From Afipia sp. (GTDB taxonomy: Bacteria > Pseudomonadota > Alphaproteobacteria > Rhizobiales > Xanthobacteraceae), in the NCBI GenBank assembly GCA_017308575.1, contig JAFKEQ010000003.1, positions 124,001 to 188,000 on the forward strand: DNA of 64,000 bases, given 5' to 3'. Position 1 is the first letter of the stretch. The number at the start of each line of letters is the position of its first letter. This document shows, piece after piece, positions 1 to 7,276 of the stretch. Made by a program: the position numbers and the translations under genes. The notes beneath the pieces are model-generated. The model did no database searches. It was not told the DNA's origin and saw only the letters and a list, made by a program, of their open reading frames with translations.

Positions 1-1
1 G

Positions 2-382
2 ATGATCTCCAATCTTCTGGTGATGGTGATCGTCGGCGGCTACGAGACCTTCGTGTCGCGCCTGCATCTGGAAGGGCATCCGGACGAGCCGGAATGGCTG
101 AGCCACGTCAATGCCAGCGTGCTCAAGATCAAGCTGGCGATGGCGATCATCGGCATCTCGTCGATCCACCTGCTGCGCACCTTCATCGAGGCGGGCAATC
201 TCGGCGGCACCGGCCGCACGACGAACTACACCGAGAGCGGCGTGATGTGGCAGACCATCATCCACGGCATGTTCATTCTCTCCGCCATCGGCATCGCCTA
301 TGTGGACCGCATCTCGAACAGCCCGGTGTTCCCGCCGGAGGGCGAGGACGTGCATCATGGACATGGACACGGCGGTCACTGA
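2..382 (+). CDS. YqhA/UPF0114 family membrane protein, C-terminal part
   Basis: This is the 3' end of a gene that begins left of the window; the frame is open to the edge. The visible part has hydrophobic stretches around residues 1-15, 42-62 and 84-104 and the pattern YETFVSRL followed by a [10 protein letters not shown] helix, which I recognise from the YqhA/UPF0114 (TIGR00645) inner-membrane family. Its biochemical function is not established. The protein ends in a His/Gly-rich tail (HHGHGHGGH) that could bind metal or simply be variable. The true start and the first membrane segment cannot be seen. The family call rests on motif memory only. Confidence 0.75.
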   Translation: MISNLLVMVIVGGYETFVSRLHLEGHPDEPEWLSHVNASVLKIKLAMAIIGISSIHLLRTFIEAGNLGGTGRTTNYTESGVMWQTIIHGMFILSAIGIAYVDRISNSPVFPPEGEDVHHGHGHGGH

Positions 383-399
383 CGGAGCCATGCGAAAGC

Positions 400-526
400 C
401 GTCATTGCGAGTCAACGGGTCCGCGCAAAGCGCGGCCCGATGATAAACTCCGCGAAGCAATCCACTCTGGAGAACGTCTGGATGAAACGCTGGATTGCTT
501 CGTCGCAAGTGCTCCTCGCAATGACG
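400..526. repeat. Dispersed inverted repeat (GTCATTGCGAG...GAAGCAATCCA family), copy 1
   Basis: The outer ends read CGTCATTGCGAG (400-411) and CTCGCAATGACG (515-526), and the inner ends GAAGCAATCCA (454-464) and TGGATTGCTTC (491-501), so the unit is a large imperfect palindrome. The same boxes recur at 7172-7254. The right half lies inside the signal-peptide coding sequence of the lytic transglycosylase that starts at 482. Confidence 0.85.
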
Positions 527-1720
527 ATCATGCTGCTGGCGATCTCGCCGTCGCATGCCGCTGACGCGGGCTTTACCAACTTCGTCGGCTCGCTCTGGCC
601 CGAGGCGCAGAAGGCGGGCGTCTCGCGCGCGGTGTTCGAGCGCGAAACGCGCGGGCTTGAGCCGGATTACAAGTTGCCGGATCTGCTGCTGCCGGGCCGC
701 CCGTCCACCGGTGCGCCGTCGCAGGCCGAATTCGTGCAGGTGCCCGCCGACTATCTGAAGGAAGCGAGCATCGCGCGGCTTGCCGCGCACGGCCGCACCC
801 TGATGCAGCAGCACGCCGCCACATTGAAAGCGATCGAGCAGCGCTTCGGCGTACCGGGCCCGATCATTCTGGCGATCTGGGGCCGCGAAACCGATTACGG
901 GCGTTATGCCTTGCCCTATGATGGGCTGCGCGTGCTGGCGACGCAGGCCTATGTCGGACGGCGCAAGGACCAGTATCGCGGCGAATTCATCGAGGCCTTG
1001 AAGCTGATCCAGAACGGCGACGTGACGCGCAAGATGCTGCGCGCCTCGTGGGGCGGCGCGACCGGGCTGACGCAATTCCTGCCGTCTGAACTGTCGAAGC
1101 ATGGCGTCGATTTCGACGGCGACGGCCACGTCAACATCTGGACCTCGATCCCCGATGCGCTGGCCTCGGCCGCGCAGCAGCTCAAGAACAAGGGCTGGCA
1201 GCCGGGCGTGCGCTGGGCCTATGAAGTGCGCGCGCCGCGCAGCGCCGATTGCACGTTAGGCGTGCCGGACGTCACCAAACCGATTTCGCAGTGGTTGCGC
1301 GAAGGCTTCGTGCCGGTGCGCGGCCAGCGGCTGAGCGCCGCCGAGCAGGGGCAGCAAGCCTCACTGCTGCAGCCGGAAGGAATCTACGGGCCGTCGTTCC
1401 TGACCACGAAGAACTACTTCGTCATCAAGGAATACAATTTCTCGGACCTCTATGTGCTGTTCGTCGGACAGGTGGCGGATCGCATCGCGGGCGGCCCGCC
1501 GTTCGCAACGCCATGGTCCGCCTCGACGCAATTGCGCAGCGCGGACGTGGAGGCGATGCAGAAGCATCTCACGCGGCTTGGGCTTTATGCCTCGAAGCTC
1601 GACGGCAAGGCGGGGATGCAGACCCGCGCGGCGCTGGGCGCGTATCAGAAGAAAGCCGGACTGACGGTGGACTGCTGGCCGAGTGCGGACGTGCTGCGCG
1701 CGATGAGCGCGGGGAGATAA
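482..1720 (+). CDS. Lytic murein transglycosylase, MltB/SLT_2 family, with peptidoglycan-binding domain
   Basis: A predicted exported 412-residue peptidoglycan-cleaving enzyme that would form 1,6-anhydro-muropeptides in the periplasm. Residues 1-26 form a signal peptide ending SHA before ADAGF. The SLT_2 transglycosylase domain spans roughly 30-325, with the expected catalytic glutamate in IWGRETDYG (Glu136) and WGGATGLTQFLPSE further on. Residues about 350-410 match a PG_binding_1 domain (LGLYASKLDGKAG). I chose ATG 482 because it gives a compact signal peptide; an in-frame ATG at 440 adds 14 codons from inside a dispersed repeat. There is no lipobox, so it is probably soluble. Codons 4-15 are repeat-derived. 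Confidence 0.85.
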   Translation: MKRWIASSQVLLAMTIMLLAISPSHAADAGFTNFVGSLWPEAQKAGVSRAVFERETRGLEPDYKLPDLLLPGRPSTGAPSQAEFVQVPADYLKEASIARLAAHGRTLMQQHAATLKAIEQRFGVPGPIILAIWGRETDYGRYALPYDGLRVLATQAYVGRRKDQYRGEFIEALKLIQNGDVTRKMLRASWGGATGLTQFLPSELSKHGVDFDGDGHVNIWTSIPDALASAAQQLKNKGWQPGVRWAYEVRAPRSADCTLGVPDVTKPISQWLREGFVPVRGQRLSAAEQGQQASLLQPEGIYGPSFLTTKNYFVIKEYNFSDLYVLFVGQVADRIAGGPPFATPWSASTQLRSADVEAMQKHLTRLGLYASKLDGKAGMQTRAALGAYQKKAGLTVDCWPSADVLRAMSAGR

Positions 1721-1728
1721 TTTCTGCG

Positions 1729-1839
1729 TCGTCCCGGCGAAGGCCGGGACCCATCATCCTTGGAAGTGCGTCTTGCAGCGAGAAATCTCATTCAGCCGAG
1801 AGGCTGGTGGTTATGGGTCCCGGCCTTCGCCGGGACGAC
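1729..1839. repeat. Dispersed inverted repeat (GTCCCGGCGAAGGCCGGGAC family)
   Basis: The left arm at 1729-1754 and the right arm at 1813-1839 are near-perfect reverse complements ending in GGGTCCCGGCCTTCGCCGGG, separated by about 58 nt. It sits directly after the transglycosylase stop codon. It may also act as an mRNA 3' stabiliser (inference). Confidence 0.8.
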
Positions 1840-1870
1840 CTGGCTTTAACTTTATCTGTGGCGCCCAAAC

Positions 1871-1898
1871 AAAAACCCGACCTTACGGCCGGGTTTTT
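1871..1898. terminator. Bidirectional rho-independent terminator
   Basis: The outer arms AAAAACCCG (1871-1879) and CGGGTTTTT (1890-1898) pair, giving a hairpin with an A-run on one side and a T-run on the other. It lies between the convergent lytic transglycosylase (+) and glycine-zipper protein (-) genes and can serve both. Confidence 0.8.
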
Positions 1899-1936
1899 AA
1901 ATTCGTTGCTCGCGAAAATCGCGACCGCAGTTCGGA

Positions 1937-2230
1937 TCAGTCGCAGACCTGAACGCGGCGGAAGCGCCAGCCGTAGCCATCCCAGAAGCGCTCGCGCACC
2001 AGACGGCAGGCGGGCTCTTCGACATAGACCGGGCCGGGCCCGTAGCCATAGGCCGGAGCCGGAGCGCTGTTGGCGATGGCCGCACCGGCGATGGCGCCAC
2101 CGAGGATGCCGAGGCCGACGCCAGCAGCAATTGCGCCGCCACGATCACGTGCGCTGGCGGAAGGCACCGCAACAGCAAGCGAACCGGCGATCGTTGCGAC
2201 CGCGAGGAACGCCGAAAGAACTTTCTTCAT
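1937..2230 (-). CDS. Small secreted glycine-zipper protein (paralog 1 of 2)
   Basis: A 97-residue protein of unknown function. A Sec signal peptide (MKKVLSAFLAVATIAGSL..., cleavage probably after SASA) is followed by a glycine-zipper helix (GVGLGILGGAIAGAAIANS), a Pro/Tyr/Gly linker and a conserved end, RFWDGYGWRFRRVQVCD, with a second Cys upstream (EPAC). The start at 2230 is set by GAGAG a few bases upstream and by the signal peptide; the longer open frame to 2479 runs through a terminator. The next minus-strand gene encodes a clear paralog with the same start, zipper and end. It probably lies in the cell envelope. Glycine zippers occur in proteins that insert into or oligomerise at membranes; the role here is not known. 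Confidence 0.7.
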   Translation of the reverse strand: MKKVLSAFLAVATIAGSLAVAVPSASARDRGGAIAAGVGLGILGGAIAGAAIANSAPAPAYGYGPGPVYVEEPACRLVRERFWDGYGWRFRRVQVCD

Positions 2231-2410
2231 GTTGTCTCTCCTCAAATCGCGCCAGGGCCCGGCGCAAGGCGATTGGATTGGTCTTGCAAGGTCCGCCCGC
2301 GGAAACGACGTATCCGGATCGGCCCCATTTTTCAAAGCTCCGGCGTCATCCCGCGCCGCCGCTCCGATATGTCCCCGGCCACTATAGCGGGGATTCTGTC
2401 GGCTGAATCT

Positions 2411-2451
2411 TAAAAAAACGCTCCGGACAGCGCTTTTGCCTGTCCGGAGCG
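2411..2451 (-). terminator. Rho-independent terminator of the second glycine-zipper gene
   Basis: A 12-bp perfect stem, CGCTCCGGACAG (2419-2430) with CTGTCCGGAGCG (2440-2451), is followed on the minus strand by a run of U (A-run 2412-2418). It lies downstream of the gene at 2511-2816, so the two paralogs are separate transcription units. Confidence 0.85.
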
Positions 2452-2510
2452 TGGATTTCTTCCAACCTGCCGCGGCCAAAACATGGCGCGCTGAGGGAAT
2501 TCAACCGGTC

Positions 2511-2816
2511 TTAGTTACAGACCTGAACGCGGCGGATACGCCAGCCGTAACCGTCCCAGAAGCGCTGGCGCTGCAGGTAGCAGCCGCCACCGCCATAATA
2601 GGCCGGGGCGTAAGCCGGACCGCCGTAATAGCCGTAGCCCGGCCCGTAATAGCCGCCGCTGTTGGCGATCGCCGCGCCGGCGATGGCGCCGCCGAGCAGG
2701 CCTAAACCGACGCCGGCCGCGATGCGTCCGCCGCGGGCCTCGGCCGGAGCCGGAGCTGCAACGGCGGTGACTGCGAGAGTGGCGGCTGTGGCAACCGCCA
2801 GAACGATCTTCTTCAT
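2511..2816 (-). CDS. Small secreted glycine-zipper protein (paralog 2 of 2)
   Basis: A 101-residue paralog of the neighbour at 1937-2230. It has a signal peptide ending PAPAEA, a glycine zipper (GVGLGLLGGAIAGAAIANS), a Gly/Tyr-rich repetitive linker (GYYGPGYGYYGGP) and the conserved end QRFWDGYGWRIRRVQVCN. The start at 2816 puts MKK at the N terminus as in the paralog; longer open frames reach into an intergenic repeat. The linkers differ while both ends are nearly identical, which points to an old tandem duplication under selection. It is probably an envelope protein of unknown function, with its own terminator at 2411-2451. Confidence 0.7.
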   Translation of the reverse strand: MKKIVLAVATAATLAVTAVAAPAPAEARGGRIAAGVGLGLLGGAIAGAAIANSGGYYGPGYGYYGGPAYAPAYYGGGGCYLQRQRFWDGYGWRIRRVQVCN

Positions 2817-2930
2817 GGCCCTACCTTTCACTGTTGCGGTGACCCGAACCAACGGGTCTGCGCCGGTAAAGTTGCATGGTCCCGTTGAATGGGAACTGAA
2901 TGAATTTGCCGGATTTCGGCCATGATCCTT

Positions 2931-3060
2931 CACCTCTCCCCGCGCGCGGGGAGAGGTCGGCTTCGAGCGAAGCGAGAGGCCGGGTGAGGGGCTTCGTGCG
3001 TCTTGAGTGGCATTGCCCCTCACCCCAACCCTCTCCCCGTAAGGACGGGGAGAGGGAGCA
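2931..3060. repeat. Dispersed repeat, CACCTCTCCCC...GGGGAGAGGG family, copy 1
   Basis: Two linked hairpins: CCTCTCCCCGCGCGCGGGGAG near the left end and CCCTCTCCCCGTAAGGACGGG near the right end, with GGGTGAGGGGC and GCCCCTCACCCC between them. Similar units occur at 18681-18828 and 58992-59110. Confidence 0.8.
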
Positions 3061-3099
3061 CACCGCGCTCCCGAACCGTCCAGGGTCATCCCAAAACAA

Positions 3100-3130
3100 A
3101 AACGGCGCCTCGCAATGCGAAGCGCCGTTT
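3100..3130 (-). terminator. Rho-independent terminator of the gene at 3155-3550
   Basis: AAACGGCGC (3100-3108) pairs with GCGCCGTTT (3122-3130). On the minus strand the hairpin is followed by a U-rich stretch. It starts 25 nt downstream of the stop codon at 3155. Confidence 0.8.
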
Positions 3131-3154
3131 CGAATTTCAGATGTCGAAAGGTCT

Positions 3155-3550
3155 TTAGAACAGCGAGGCGTACTGCTGCAGGCCCGCGCGCTGCACGAGG
3201 CTCATGGCGGTGCGTTTCTGGTCTTCGTCGAGGCTGGCGAACAGAGCGGAGGCGGCAGGCGCGAAGCGGCGGACCGCGGCTTCATTGATCTGCGGCTCGC
3301 GCGCCAGAACGCGCAACGCGCTGGCGACAGCTGGCCAATACTTGACCTGCTCGGCCTTCAGCTTCAGCGCGATGCGATAGCGCGCGATGGCGGCTTCGCT
3401 CATCGCGGTCTGGAGCATGGACAGCTTCTTCGGCTGCGGAGCAGCGGCTTCGGTCCCGAACGATACGGCTTCCTGAGCTGAAGCGGGGACACTTGCAGTA
3501 ATTGCCAACACGGCAACAACAGAGGCAATCGCGATCGGCAATCTTCGCAT
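3155..3550 (-). CDS. Small exported helical protein, Spy/CpxP-like (LTXXQ-type) C-terminal motif
   Basis: A 131-residue protein with a signal peptide (MRRLPIAIASVVAVL..., cleavage after ASA before QEAVS). The mature part is predicted helical, with QVKYWPAVASALR and then ALFASLDEDQKRTAMSLV; the SLDEDQK segment resembles the LTxxQ motif of Spy/CpxP-type periplasmic chaperones. The similarity is short, so the assignment is tentative. The start at 3550 fits the signal peptide; a longer frame reaches 3598. A hairpin terminator follows. About 285 nt without another gene lie upstream, holding its promoter and possibly the palindrome at 3751-3766. Confidence 0.6.
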   Translation of the reverse strand: MRRLPIAIASVVAVLAITASVPASAQEAVSFGTEAAAPQPKKLSMLQTAMSEAAIARYRIALKLKAEQVKYWPAVASALRVLAREPQINEAAVRRFAPAASALFASLDEDQKRTAMSLVQRAGLQQYASLF

Positions 3551-3750
3551 TTCTCTCACTTCATCTGTGTGGGAATTTGACTGCGGCGTAAGTGCCATAT
3601 GTGACGAAAATGCGATGTGTTGGGTTAATTCTCCGAGAAAACACCGGGCAACTGTTCGTTAAGGTTTTCAGTGGCGTTTCGTTCCCGAAAACATTGAGCT
3701 TTTTGCACGCATGCAACATTCGCTCATGAAAGGTGAAGCGCGTTCGTCAG

Positions 3751-3766
3751 GTGAGTGAACACTCAC
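3751..3766. promoter_or_regulatory. Short palindrome GTGAGTG-AA-CACTCAC, operator-like
   Basis: Seven-base perfect arms around two bases. The shape resembles TetR-family operators, but no TetR gene is nearby. It lies about 200 nt upstream of the start of the small exported protein at 3550. Apart from this site and an AT-richer stretch, 3551-3836 holds nothing I can name. Confidence 0.35.
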
Positions 3767-3836
3767 GCAATTTCGATTCAGCCTGTATTTTCCGAATAAA
3801 TCGCGCAAAGGCTGTTTCGCGGAATTTTATTCAGCA

Positions 3837-4337
3837 TCAATTCCGGTGCGCCGAATCAAGCGTCTCCGCAAACAGCTCCAGCGCGCGATGCGCGAAGGCG
3901 CGCATGTTGGCGATGCGATCGCCGCTGCCGGTCTCCAGCGTGATGACGCGCGCGAGCGGTCCCGCCACCGCCATGCACGAATGGCCAGCGGCGTCGCCAT
4001 AGCGATTGCCGGATGGGCCGGTCGCACCGCTTTCGCTCAGGCCCCACGTGGTGTTGAGCAGTTCGCGCGCGCGGCTTGCGAGCAGCGCGGCATAGGGCTC
4101 GGTCGCGCCGCGATTGCCGATGGCTTCCATCTCGTCTTTCGTGATGTTCACCAGCGCAGCGCGGGCGCGCGGTGTGTAGATCACGCCGCCGCCGCGATAG
4201 TAGGCCGATGCGCCGGGCACCGAGAGCAGCGCGGCGGAGATCAGCCCGCCGGTGGAGGATTCCGCGACGGCGATGGTTTCCTTGCGCGCGATGAGGGTGG
4301 CGGCGATTTTTTCCGCGAGGGGAAGCAGGGTTTGCAT
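3837..4337 (-). CDS. pncC: Nicotinamide-nucleotide amidohydrolase (CinA C-terminal domain protein)
   Basis: A 166-residue stand-alone CinA-C domain. The family deamidates nicotinamide mononucleotide to nicotinate mononucleotide, recycling NMN released by NAD-consuming reactions such as DNA ligation. The hallmark AESSTGGLISAAL is at residues 25-37, with YYRGGGVIYT and the ESGATGPSG loop further on. Length is normal for PncC; there is no N-terminal molybdopterin-binding-like domain as in full CinA. Translation starts at 4337; no strong Shine-Dalgarno is visible. The gene appears to stand alone between a regulatory region and a repeat. Confidence 0.85.
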   Translation of the reverse strand: MQTLLPLAEKIAATLIARKETIAVAESSTGGLISAALLSVPGASAYYRGGGVIYTPRARAALVNITKDEMEAIGNRGATEPYAALLASRARELLNTTWGLSESGATGPSGNRYGDAAGHSCMAVAGPLARVITLETGSGDRIANMRAFAHRALELFAETLDSAHRN

Positions 4338-4390
4338 GATGAAACTTTCAGCGGGGAGTTGGGCTGATGATGATTATCGAACGTTTCCCC

Positions 4391-4457
4391 ATTCGTCCCC
4401 GCAAAAGCGGAGACCCAGAATTTTCCGGTGCTGGATTCCCGCTTTCGCGGGAATGAG
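4391..4457. repeat. Dispersed inverted repeat (TCCCGCTTTCGCGGGAAT family)
   Basis: The left arm ATTCGTCCCCGCAAAAGCGG (4391-4410) and the right arm TGGATTCCCGCTTTCGCGGGAAT form an imperfect palindrome between pncC and the PPOX gene. It is a typical intergenic repeat unit and carries no gene. Confidence 0.75.
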
Positions 4458-4477
4458 CGGAAATTGTTTTTTTGCTC

Positions 4478-5083
4478 CTAAAGCTGCGTCCTGAAACGCG
4501 CTTCGACCTGCGCATGGGTTTCCGGCGTGCCCTGGCCGGTCTGTTCATGGATCACTTCGGAGATGCTCGGCTGGACGGAGCGCGCGACGTGGGAGTCCTG
4601 CGACCACAGCTTCGAGCGCATCAGCGCCTTGCCGCAATGGAAATAGACCTCATGCACGGCGATATCGAGCACGGCGCGCGGCAGCTTGCCGAATTCGATC
4701 ATCGCCGCCAGCAAATCCGCGTCCGCTGACAGCTTCGCTTCGCCGCCGACACGCAGCGTCTCGTCGAGGCCGGGCACGAAGAAGATCAACTGCACATAGC
4801 CCGAACCGGTCAGCAGGTTACGGAAACTGTCGATGCGGTTGTTGCCGGGGCGGTCCGGCATCAAAAGCCGCGTTTCGTTTTCGATATGCACGAAGCCCGG
4901 ATTTCCGCCGCGCGGCGAGGCGTCGACTGTACCGTCCGGCCCCGATGTAGCGAGCACGCAGAACGGCGAGAGGCCGATGAAGTTGGCGGCATGGCGATCG
5001 ATCCGCGCCAGTTGCTTGGCGATCACCCGGTCGGTGGGTTTGGGATAGATCGTTCCGAGATCGTCAAATCCGATATGGGCCAC
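4478..5083 (-). CDS. PPOX-class FMN-dependent flavoprotein (pyridoxamine 5'-phosphate oxidase-like)
   Basis: A 201-residue cytoplasmic split-barrel flavoprotein. The N-terminal half has the FCVLATSGPDGTVDASPRGG pattern typical of FMN-binding PNPOx-like proteins, then PDRPGNNRIDSFRNLL and a sheet region VQLIFFVPG. The C-terminal third includes YFHCGKALMRSKLW, a signature of the MSMEG_1061-type PPOX subfamily. Substrate unknown. The start at 5083 (MAHIGFDDL) is the first good Met. The short intergenic region to bfd carries an Irr-like box oriented toward bfd, so no iron link is implied for this gene. Confidence 0.8.
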   Translation of the reverse strand: MAHIGFDDLGTIYPKPTDRVIAKQLARIDRHAANFIGLSPFCVLATSGPDGTVDASPRGGNPGFVHIENETRLLMPDRPGNNRIDSFRNLLTGSGYVQLIFFVPGLDETLRVGGEAKLSADADLLAAMIEFGKLPRAVLDIAVHEVYFHCGKALMRSKLWSQDSHVARSVQPSISEVIHEQTGQGTPETHAQVEARFRTQL

Positions 5084-5179
5084 GTCGTGCTCCTCTCATC
5101 GATCGGGCAAGATGTAGCGCAATCCGGCCGGGTGCGCATGCCGATGGCGGCTTTGATGCCAGTGTCGGCCCGGCAGCAG

Positions 5180-5226
5180 TTTAGATCGATTCCAAACTGG
5201 AACATGCCTGCGGGCCAGTTTGGAAT
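5180..5226. promoter_or_regulatory. Irr/ICE-like iron-control box and overlapping inverted repeat upstream of bfd
   Basis: TTTAGATCGATTCCAAA at 5180-5196 matches the rhizobial Irr box TTTAGAAnnnTTCTAAA at 12 of 14 fixed positions. Overlapping it is a perfect 12-bp inverted repeat, ATTCCAAACTGG (5189-5200) and CCAGTTTGGAAT (5215-5226). The site is about 90-135 nt upstream of the bfd start, as expected for an iron-responsive promoter. Confidence 0.6.
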
Positions 5227-5314
5227 AGCTTCAAATTGGCTGTTTTCCTTTTGCCTTGAAGGGGCCGAACCCATAGGTGTTGAGCAGCGTCCTCACAGGT
5301 TCTCCAAGCATTCC

Positions 5315-5590
5315 ATGATTGTTTGTTCCTGCAACGTCCTGACCGACCATGACGTGCGTCATGTCGTGACCCAGTCGGAGAATTTTCCGCGCACGGCGGC
5401 GCAGGTCTATGGATGCCTCGGCTGCAGCGCCGAGTGCGGACGTTGCGCCAAGACCATCCGGAAGATCATGGACGAGGCGCTGGGGTCCTGCGCCAAGGCC
5501 TGCTGCTCCGGCTGCCCGCACAGCGCAAAGCCCGCTGCTGCCGCCGAGCCCGCCCAGCCGCTGGTGCTGCTGGCCCAAGCCGCGTGCTAA
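5315..5590 (+). CDS. bfd: Bacterioferritin-associated ferredoxin
   Basis: A 91-residue [2Fe-2S] protein that in characterised systems binds bacterioferritin and reduces its ferric core to release iron. The four cluster cysteines fit CxC (CSC at residues 4-6) and CxxC (CGRC in the 40s), followed by the family-typical AKTIRKIMDEALG. The C-terminal extension is Cys-rich (CAKACCSGCPHS) and then Pro/Ala-rich, longer than the 64-residue E. coli Bfd. ATG 5315 was chosen because the protein then begins MIVCSCNVL as in the family; the frame is open further upstream without homology. An Irr-like box lies upstream and bfr directly downstream. Confidence 0.9.
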   Translation: MIVCSCNVLTDHDVRHVVTQSENFPRTAAQVYGCLGCSAECGRCAKTIRKIMDEALGSCAKACCSGCPHSAKPAAAAEPAQPLVLLAQAAC

Positions 5591-5655
5591 CTCCCTTTAT
5601 CTGTTGAAATTTTCAAGTTCCTGCCGATAATTTCGGGAAAGGGTTGTGCTCGTCC

Positions 5656-5690
5656 GAAATCTAATTTAGAACGTTTCTAAATTAGATTTC
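5656..5690. promoter_or_regulatory. Perfect Irr/ICE box palindrome upstream of bfr
   Basis: Arms of 16 bp (5656-5671 and 5675-5690) are exact reverse complements around CGT. The core TTTAGAACGTTTCTAAA at 5665-5681 is a perfect Irr/iron-control-element match. It ends about 35 nt before the bfr start codon, where a bound repressor could block transcription under low iron. Confidence 0.85.
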
Positions 5691-5724
5691 CGCCGTCGGC
5701 GACGGCATCTGGATGGAGTGCAAG

Positions 5725-6231
5725 ATGAAGGGCGACCCGAAGGTCATCGACTATCTGAACAAGGGCCTGCGGAGCGAGCTGACCGCGATCAACCAGTACT
5801 GGCTGCATTTCCGGCTGCTCAACCACTGGGGCCTGAAGGAAATGGCCAAGCACTGGCGCAAGGAATCCATCGAGGAGATGCACCACGCCGACCGGTTCAC
5901 CGACCGGATCCTGTTCCTCGACGGCTTCCCCAACATGCAGGTGCTCGATCCGTTGCGGATCGGCCAGAACGTCAAGGAAATCCTGGAATGCGATCTCGCC
6001 GCCGAAAACGGCGCGCGCGATCTCTATCAGGAAGCGGCGACCTACTGCCACGGCGTGAAGGACTACGTCTCGCGCGACTTGTTCGAGAGCATCATGAAGG
6101 ACGAGGAAGGTCACATCGACTTCCTCGAAACCCAGCTCGATCTGGTCGAGCGGATCGGCCTGCAGCTCTATGAACAGAAGCACATGGGCCACATCGGCGA
6201 CGACAATCCGCCCGAAGGCGGAGGCCACTGA
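5725..6231 (+). CDS. bfr: Bacterioferritin
   Basis: A 168-residue heme-containing iron-storage ferritin that forms a 24-subunit shell and oxidises Fe(II). The start at 5725 ([12 protein letters not shown]) is fixed by GGAG seven bases upstream and by family numbering. With it the dinuclear ferroxidase ligands fall exactly at Glu18, Glu51, His54, Glu94, Glu127 and His130, and the heme-ligating methionine at Met52 (EEMHHADRF). All are intact, so this is the catalytic, heme-binding subunit. It lies directly downstream of bfd and of the perfect Irr box, and ends at a strong terminator. An ATG at 5713 in the same frame is less likely. Confidence 0.97.
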   Translation: MKGDPKVIDYLNKGLRSELTAINQYWLHFRLLNHWGLKEMAKHWRKESIEEMHHADRFTDRILFLDGFPNMQVLDPLRIGQNVKEILECDLAAENGARDLYQEAATYCHGVKDYVSRDLFESIMKDEEGHIDFLETQLDLVERIGLQLYEQKHMGHIGDDNPPEGGGH

Positions 6232-6257
6232 GCCTCGCTTTGCGAATGAAGAATTCA

Positions 6258-6295
6258 GCCCGGATCGCGTCCTGCAATCCGGGCTTTTCTTTTTT
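6258..6295 (+). terminator. Rho-independent terminator after bfr
   Basis: GCCCGGAT (6258-6265) pairs with ATCCGGGC (6277-6284), followed by TTTTCTTTTTT. It begins 27 nt after the bfr stop codon. Confidence 0.9.
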
Positions 6296-6354
6296 CGCCT
6301 GTGCCGAAAATGCTCTAGCCTCGACGGCAACAAGAAACATCCGGGAGAAACGCG

Positions 6355-7149
6355 ATGACCCAGAACCCGACCCAGAACCCGATCTATGACTGGCCTGCGA
6401 TCGTCTACGATCTCAACGCGCTGTTGAAGCTGCGTTCGATTCCGTTCGGTATGAAGATGTTCGCGCGCCGCGAGGACATGGAGGCGATTGCGAAAATCCG
6501 GCGCCCGCAATCGGTGCATACGCTGGATCAGATCGTGGCGCAGGCCTCGCGCATCGGATGGACGGTGGGCATCACCAGCGATGATCTGGTGGGCGCGCAG
6601 TGCCGCGCGGTGGTCGGTCTCGGCGGCGCGAAAACCGAAGCGTGGCAATCCGGCCAGCACATGACCGGCGTCTGGTTCTCGACCCAGCAGGATGCGCAGG
6701 CCCATCAGGAAGCGATGCACTGCGTGCCCGACGGAAAATACGATGCGCTCGCGGTCGGCCCGCTGTCCTCCGGCAAGCTCGATCCGCCCGACATCGCGCT
6801 GTTCTATGCGACGCCCGGCGCGATGATCTATTTCATCAACGGCCTGCAATGGTCGGGTTACAAGCGCTTCGACTGGAGCGTGGTCGGCGAATCTGCCTGC
6901 GCGGATTCATGGGGCCGCGCGCTGACCACGCGGCTGCCGAGCCTGTCGATCCCGTGCTTCGCGGAGCGGCGCTATGGCGGCGTGCTCGATGAGGAGATGC
7001 TGATGGCGACGCCGCCGGAATATCTCCTCAGCGCCATCGCAGGCATGAAGGCGCTGGCGAAGAACGGCTTCCGCTATCCGTTCGCGCAATACGGCGTGCA
7101 GCAGGACGTGCGCGCCGGCATGGCGGTGAGCTATCCGGGGCGGGCGTAG
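6355..7149 (+). CDS. DUF169 domain protein
   Basis: A 264-residue protein matching the DUF169 family (short patterns KLRSIPFGMKMF, VVGLGGAKTEAW, PDIALFYATPGAMIYFINGLQW and SIPCFAERRYGG). No signal peptide or membrane segment, so probably cytoplasmic. Family members have no agreed activity; several conserved Cys (in AQCRAVVG, ESACADSWG and PCF) could bind a metal or cofactor. The start ATG 6355 follows GGGAGAAACGCG at a normal distance. It is separated from bfr by a terminator and followed by a dispersed repeat, so it is likely a single-gene unit. Confidence 0.75.
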   Translation: MTQNPTQNPIYDWPAIVYDLNALLKLRSIPFGMKMFARREDMEAIAKIRRPQSVHTLDQIVAQASRIGWTVGITSDDLVGAQCRAVVGLGGAKTEAWQSGQHMTGVWFSTQQDAQAHQEAMHCVPDGKYDALAVGPLSSGKLDPPDIALFYATPGAMIYFINGLQWSGYKRFDWSVVGESACADSWGRALTTRLPSLSIPCFAERRYGGVLDEEMLMATPPEYLLSAIAGMKALAKNGFRYPFAQYGVQQDVRAGMAVSYPGRA

Positions 7150-7171
7150 ACGAGCGGAAGACGGATGTTGC

Positions 7172-7254
7172 CGTCATTGCGAGGAGGCGAAGCCAACGAA
7201 GCAATCCAGCTTTTCTTTTTAAGAGTGGATTGCTTCGCTTCGCTCGCAATGACG
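7172..7254. repeat. Dispersed inverted repeat (GTCATTGCGAG family), copy 2
   Basis: CGTCATTGCGAG at the left end and CTCGCAATGACG at the right end enclose GAAGCAATCCA and TGGATTGCTTC. It has the same boxes as the copy at 400-526 but is shorter. It lies between convergent genes and could also form a long hairpin in either transcript. Confidence 0.85.
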
Positions 7255-7276
7255 AACTGATGGATATCGTGTCCGG

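Noticed and set aside
1937..2479. Longer 180-codon version of the first glycine-zipper gene
   Set aside because: The extra 83 codons run through the terminator of the next gene and lack a ribosome site. The signal peptide begins at 2230.
5677..6849. Minus-strand open frame of about 390 codons across bfr and the DUF169 gene
   Set aside because: It crosses the bfr terminator and the Irr box and is opposite to perfectly conserved bacterioferritin ligands.
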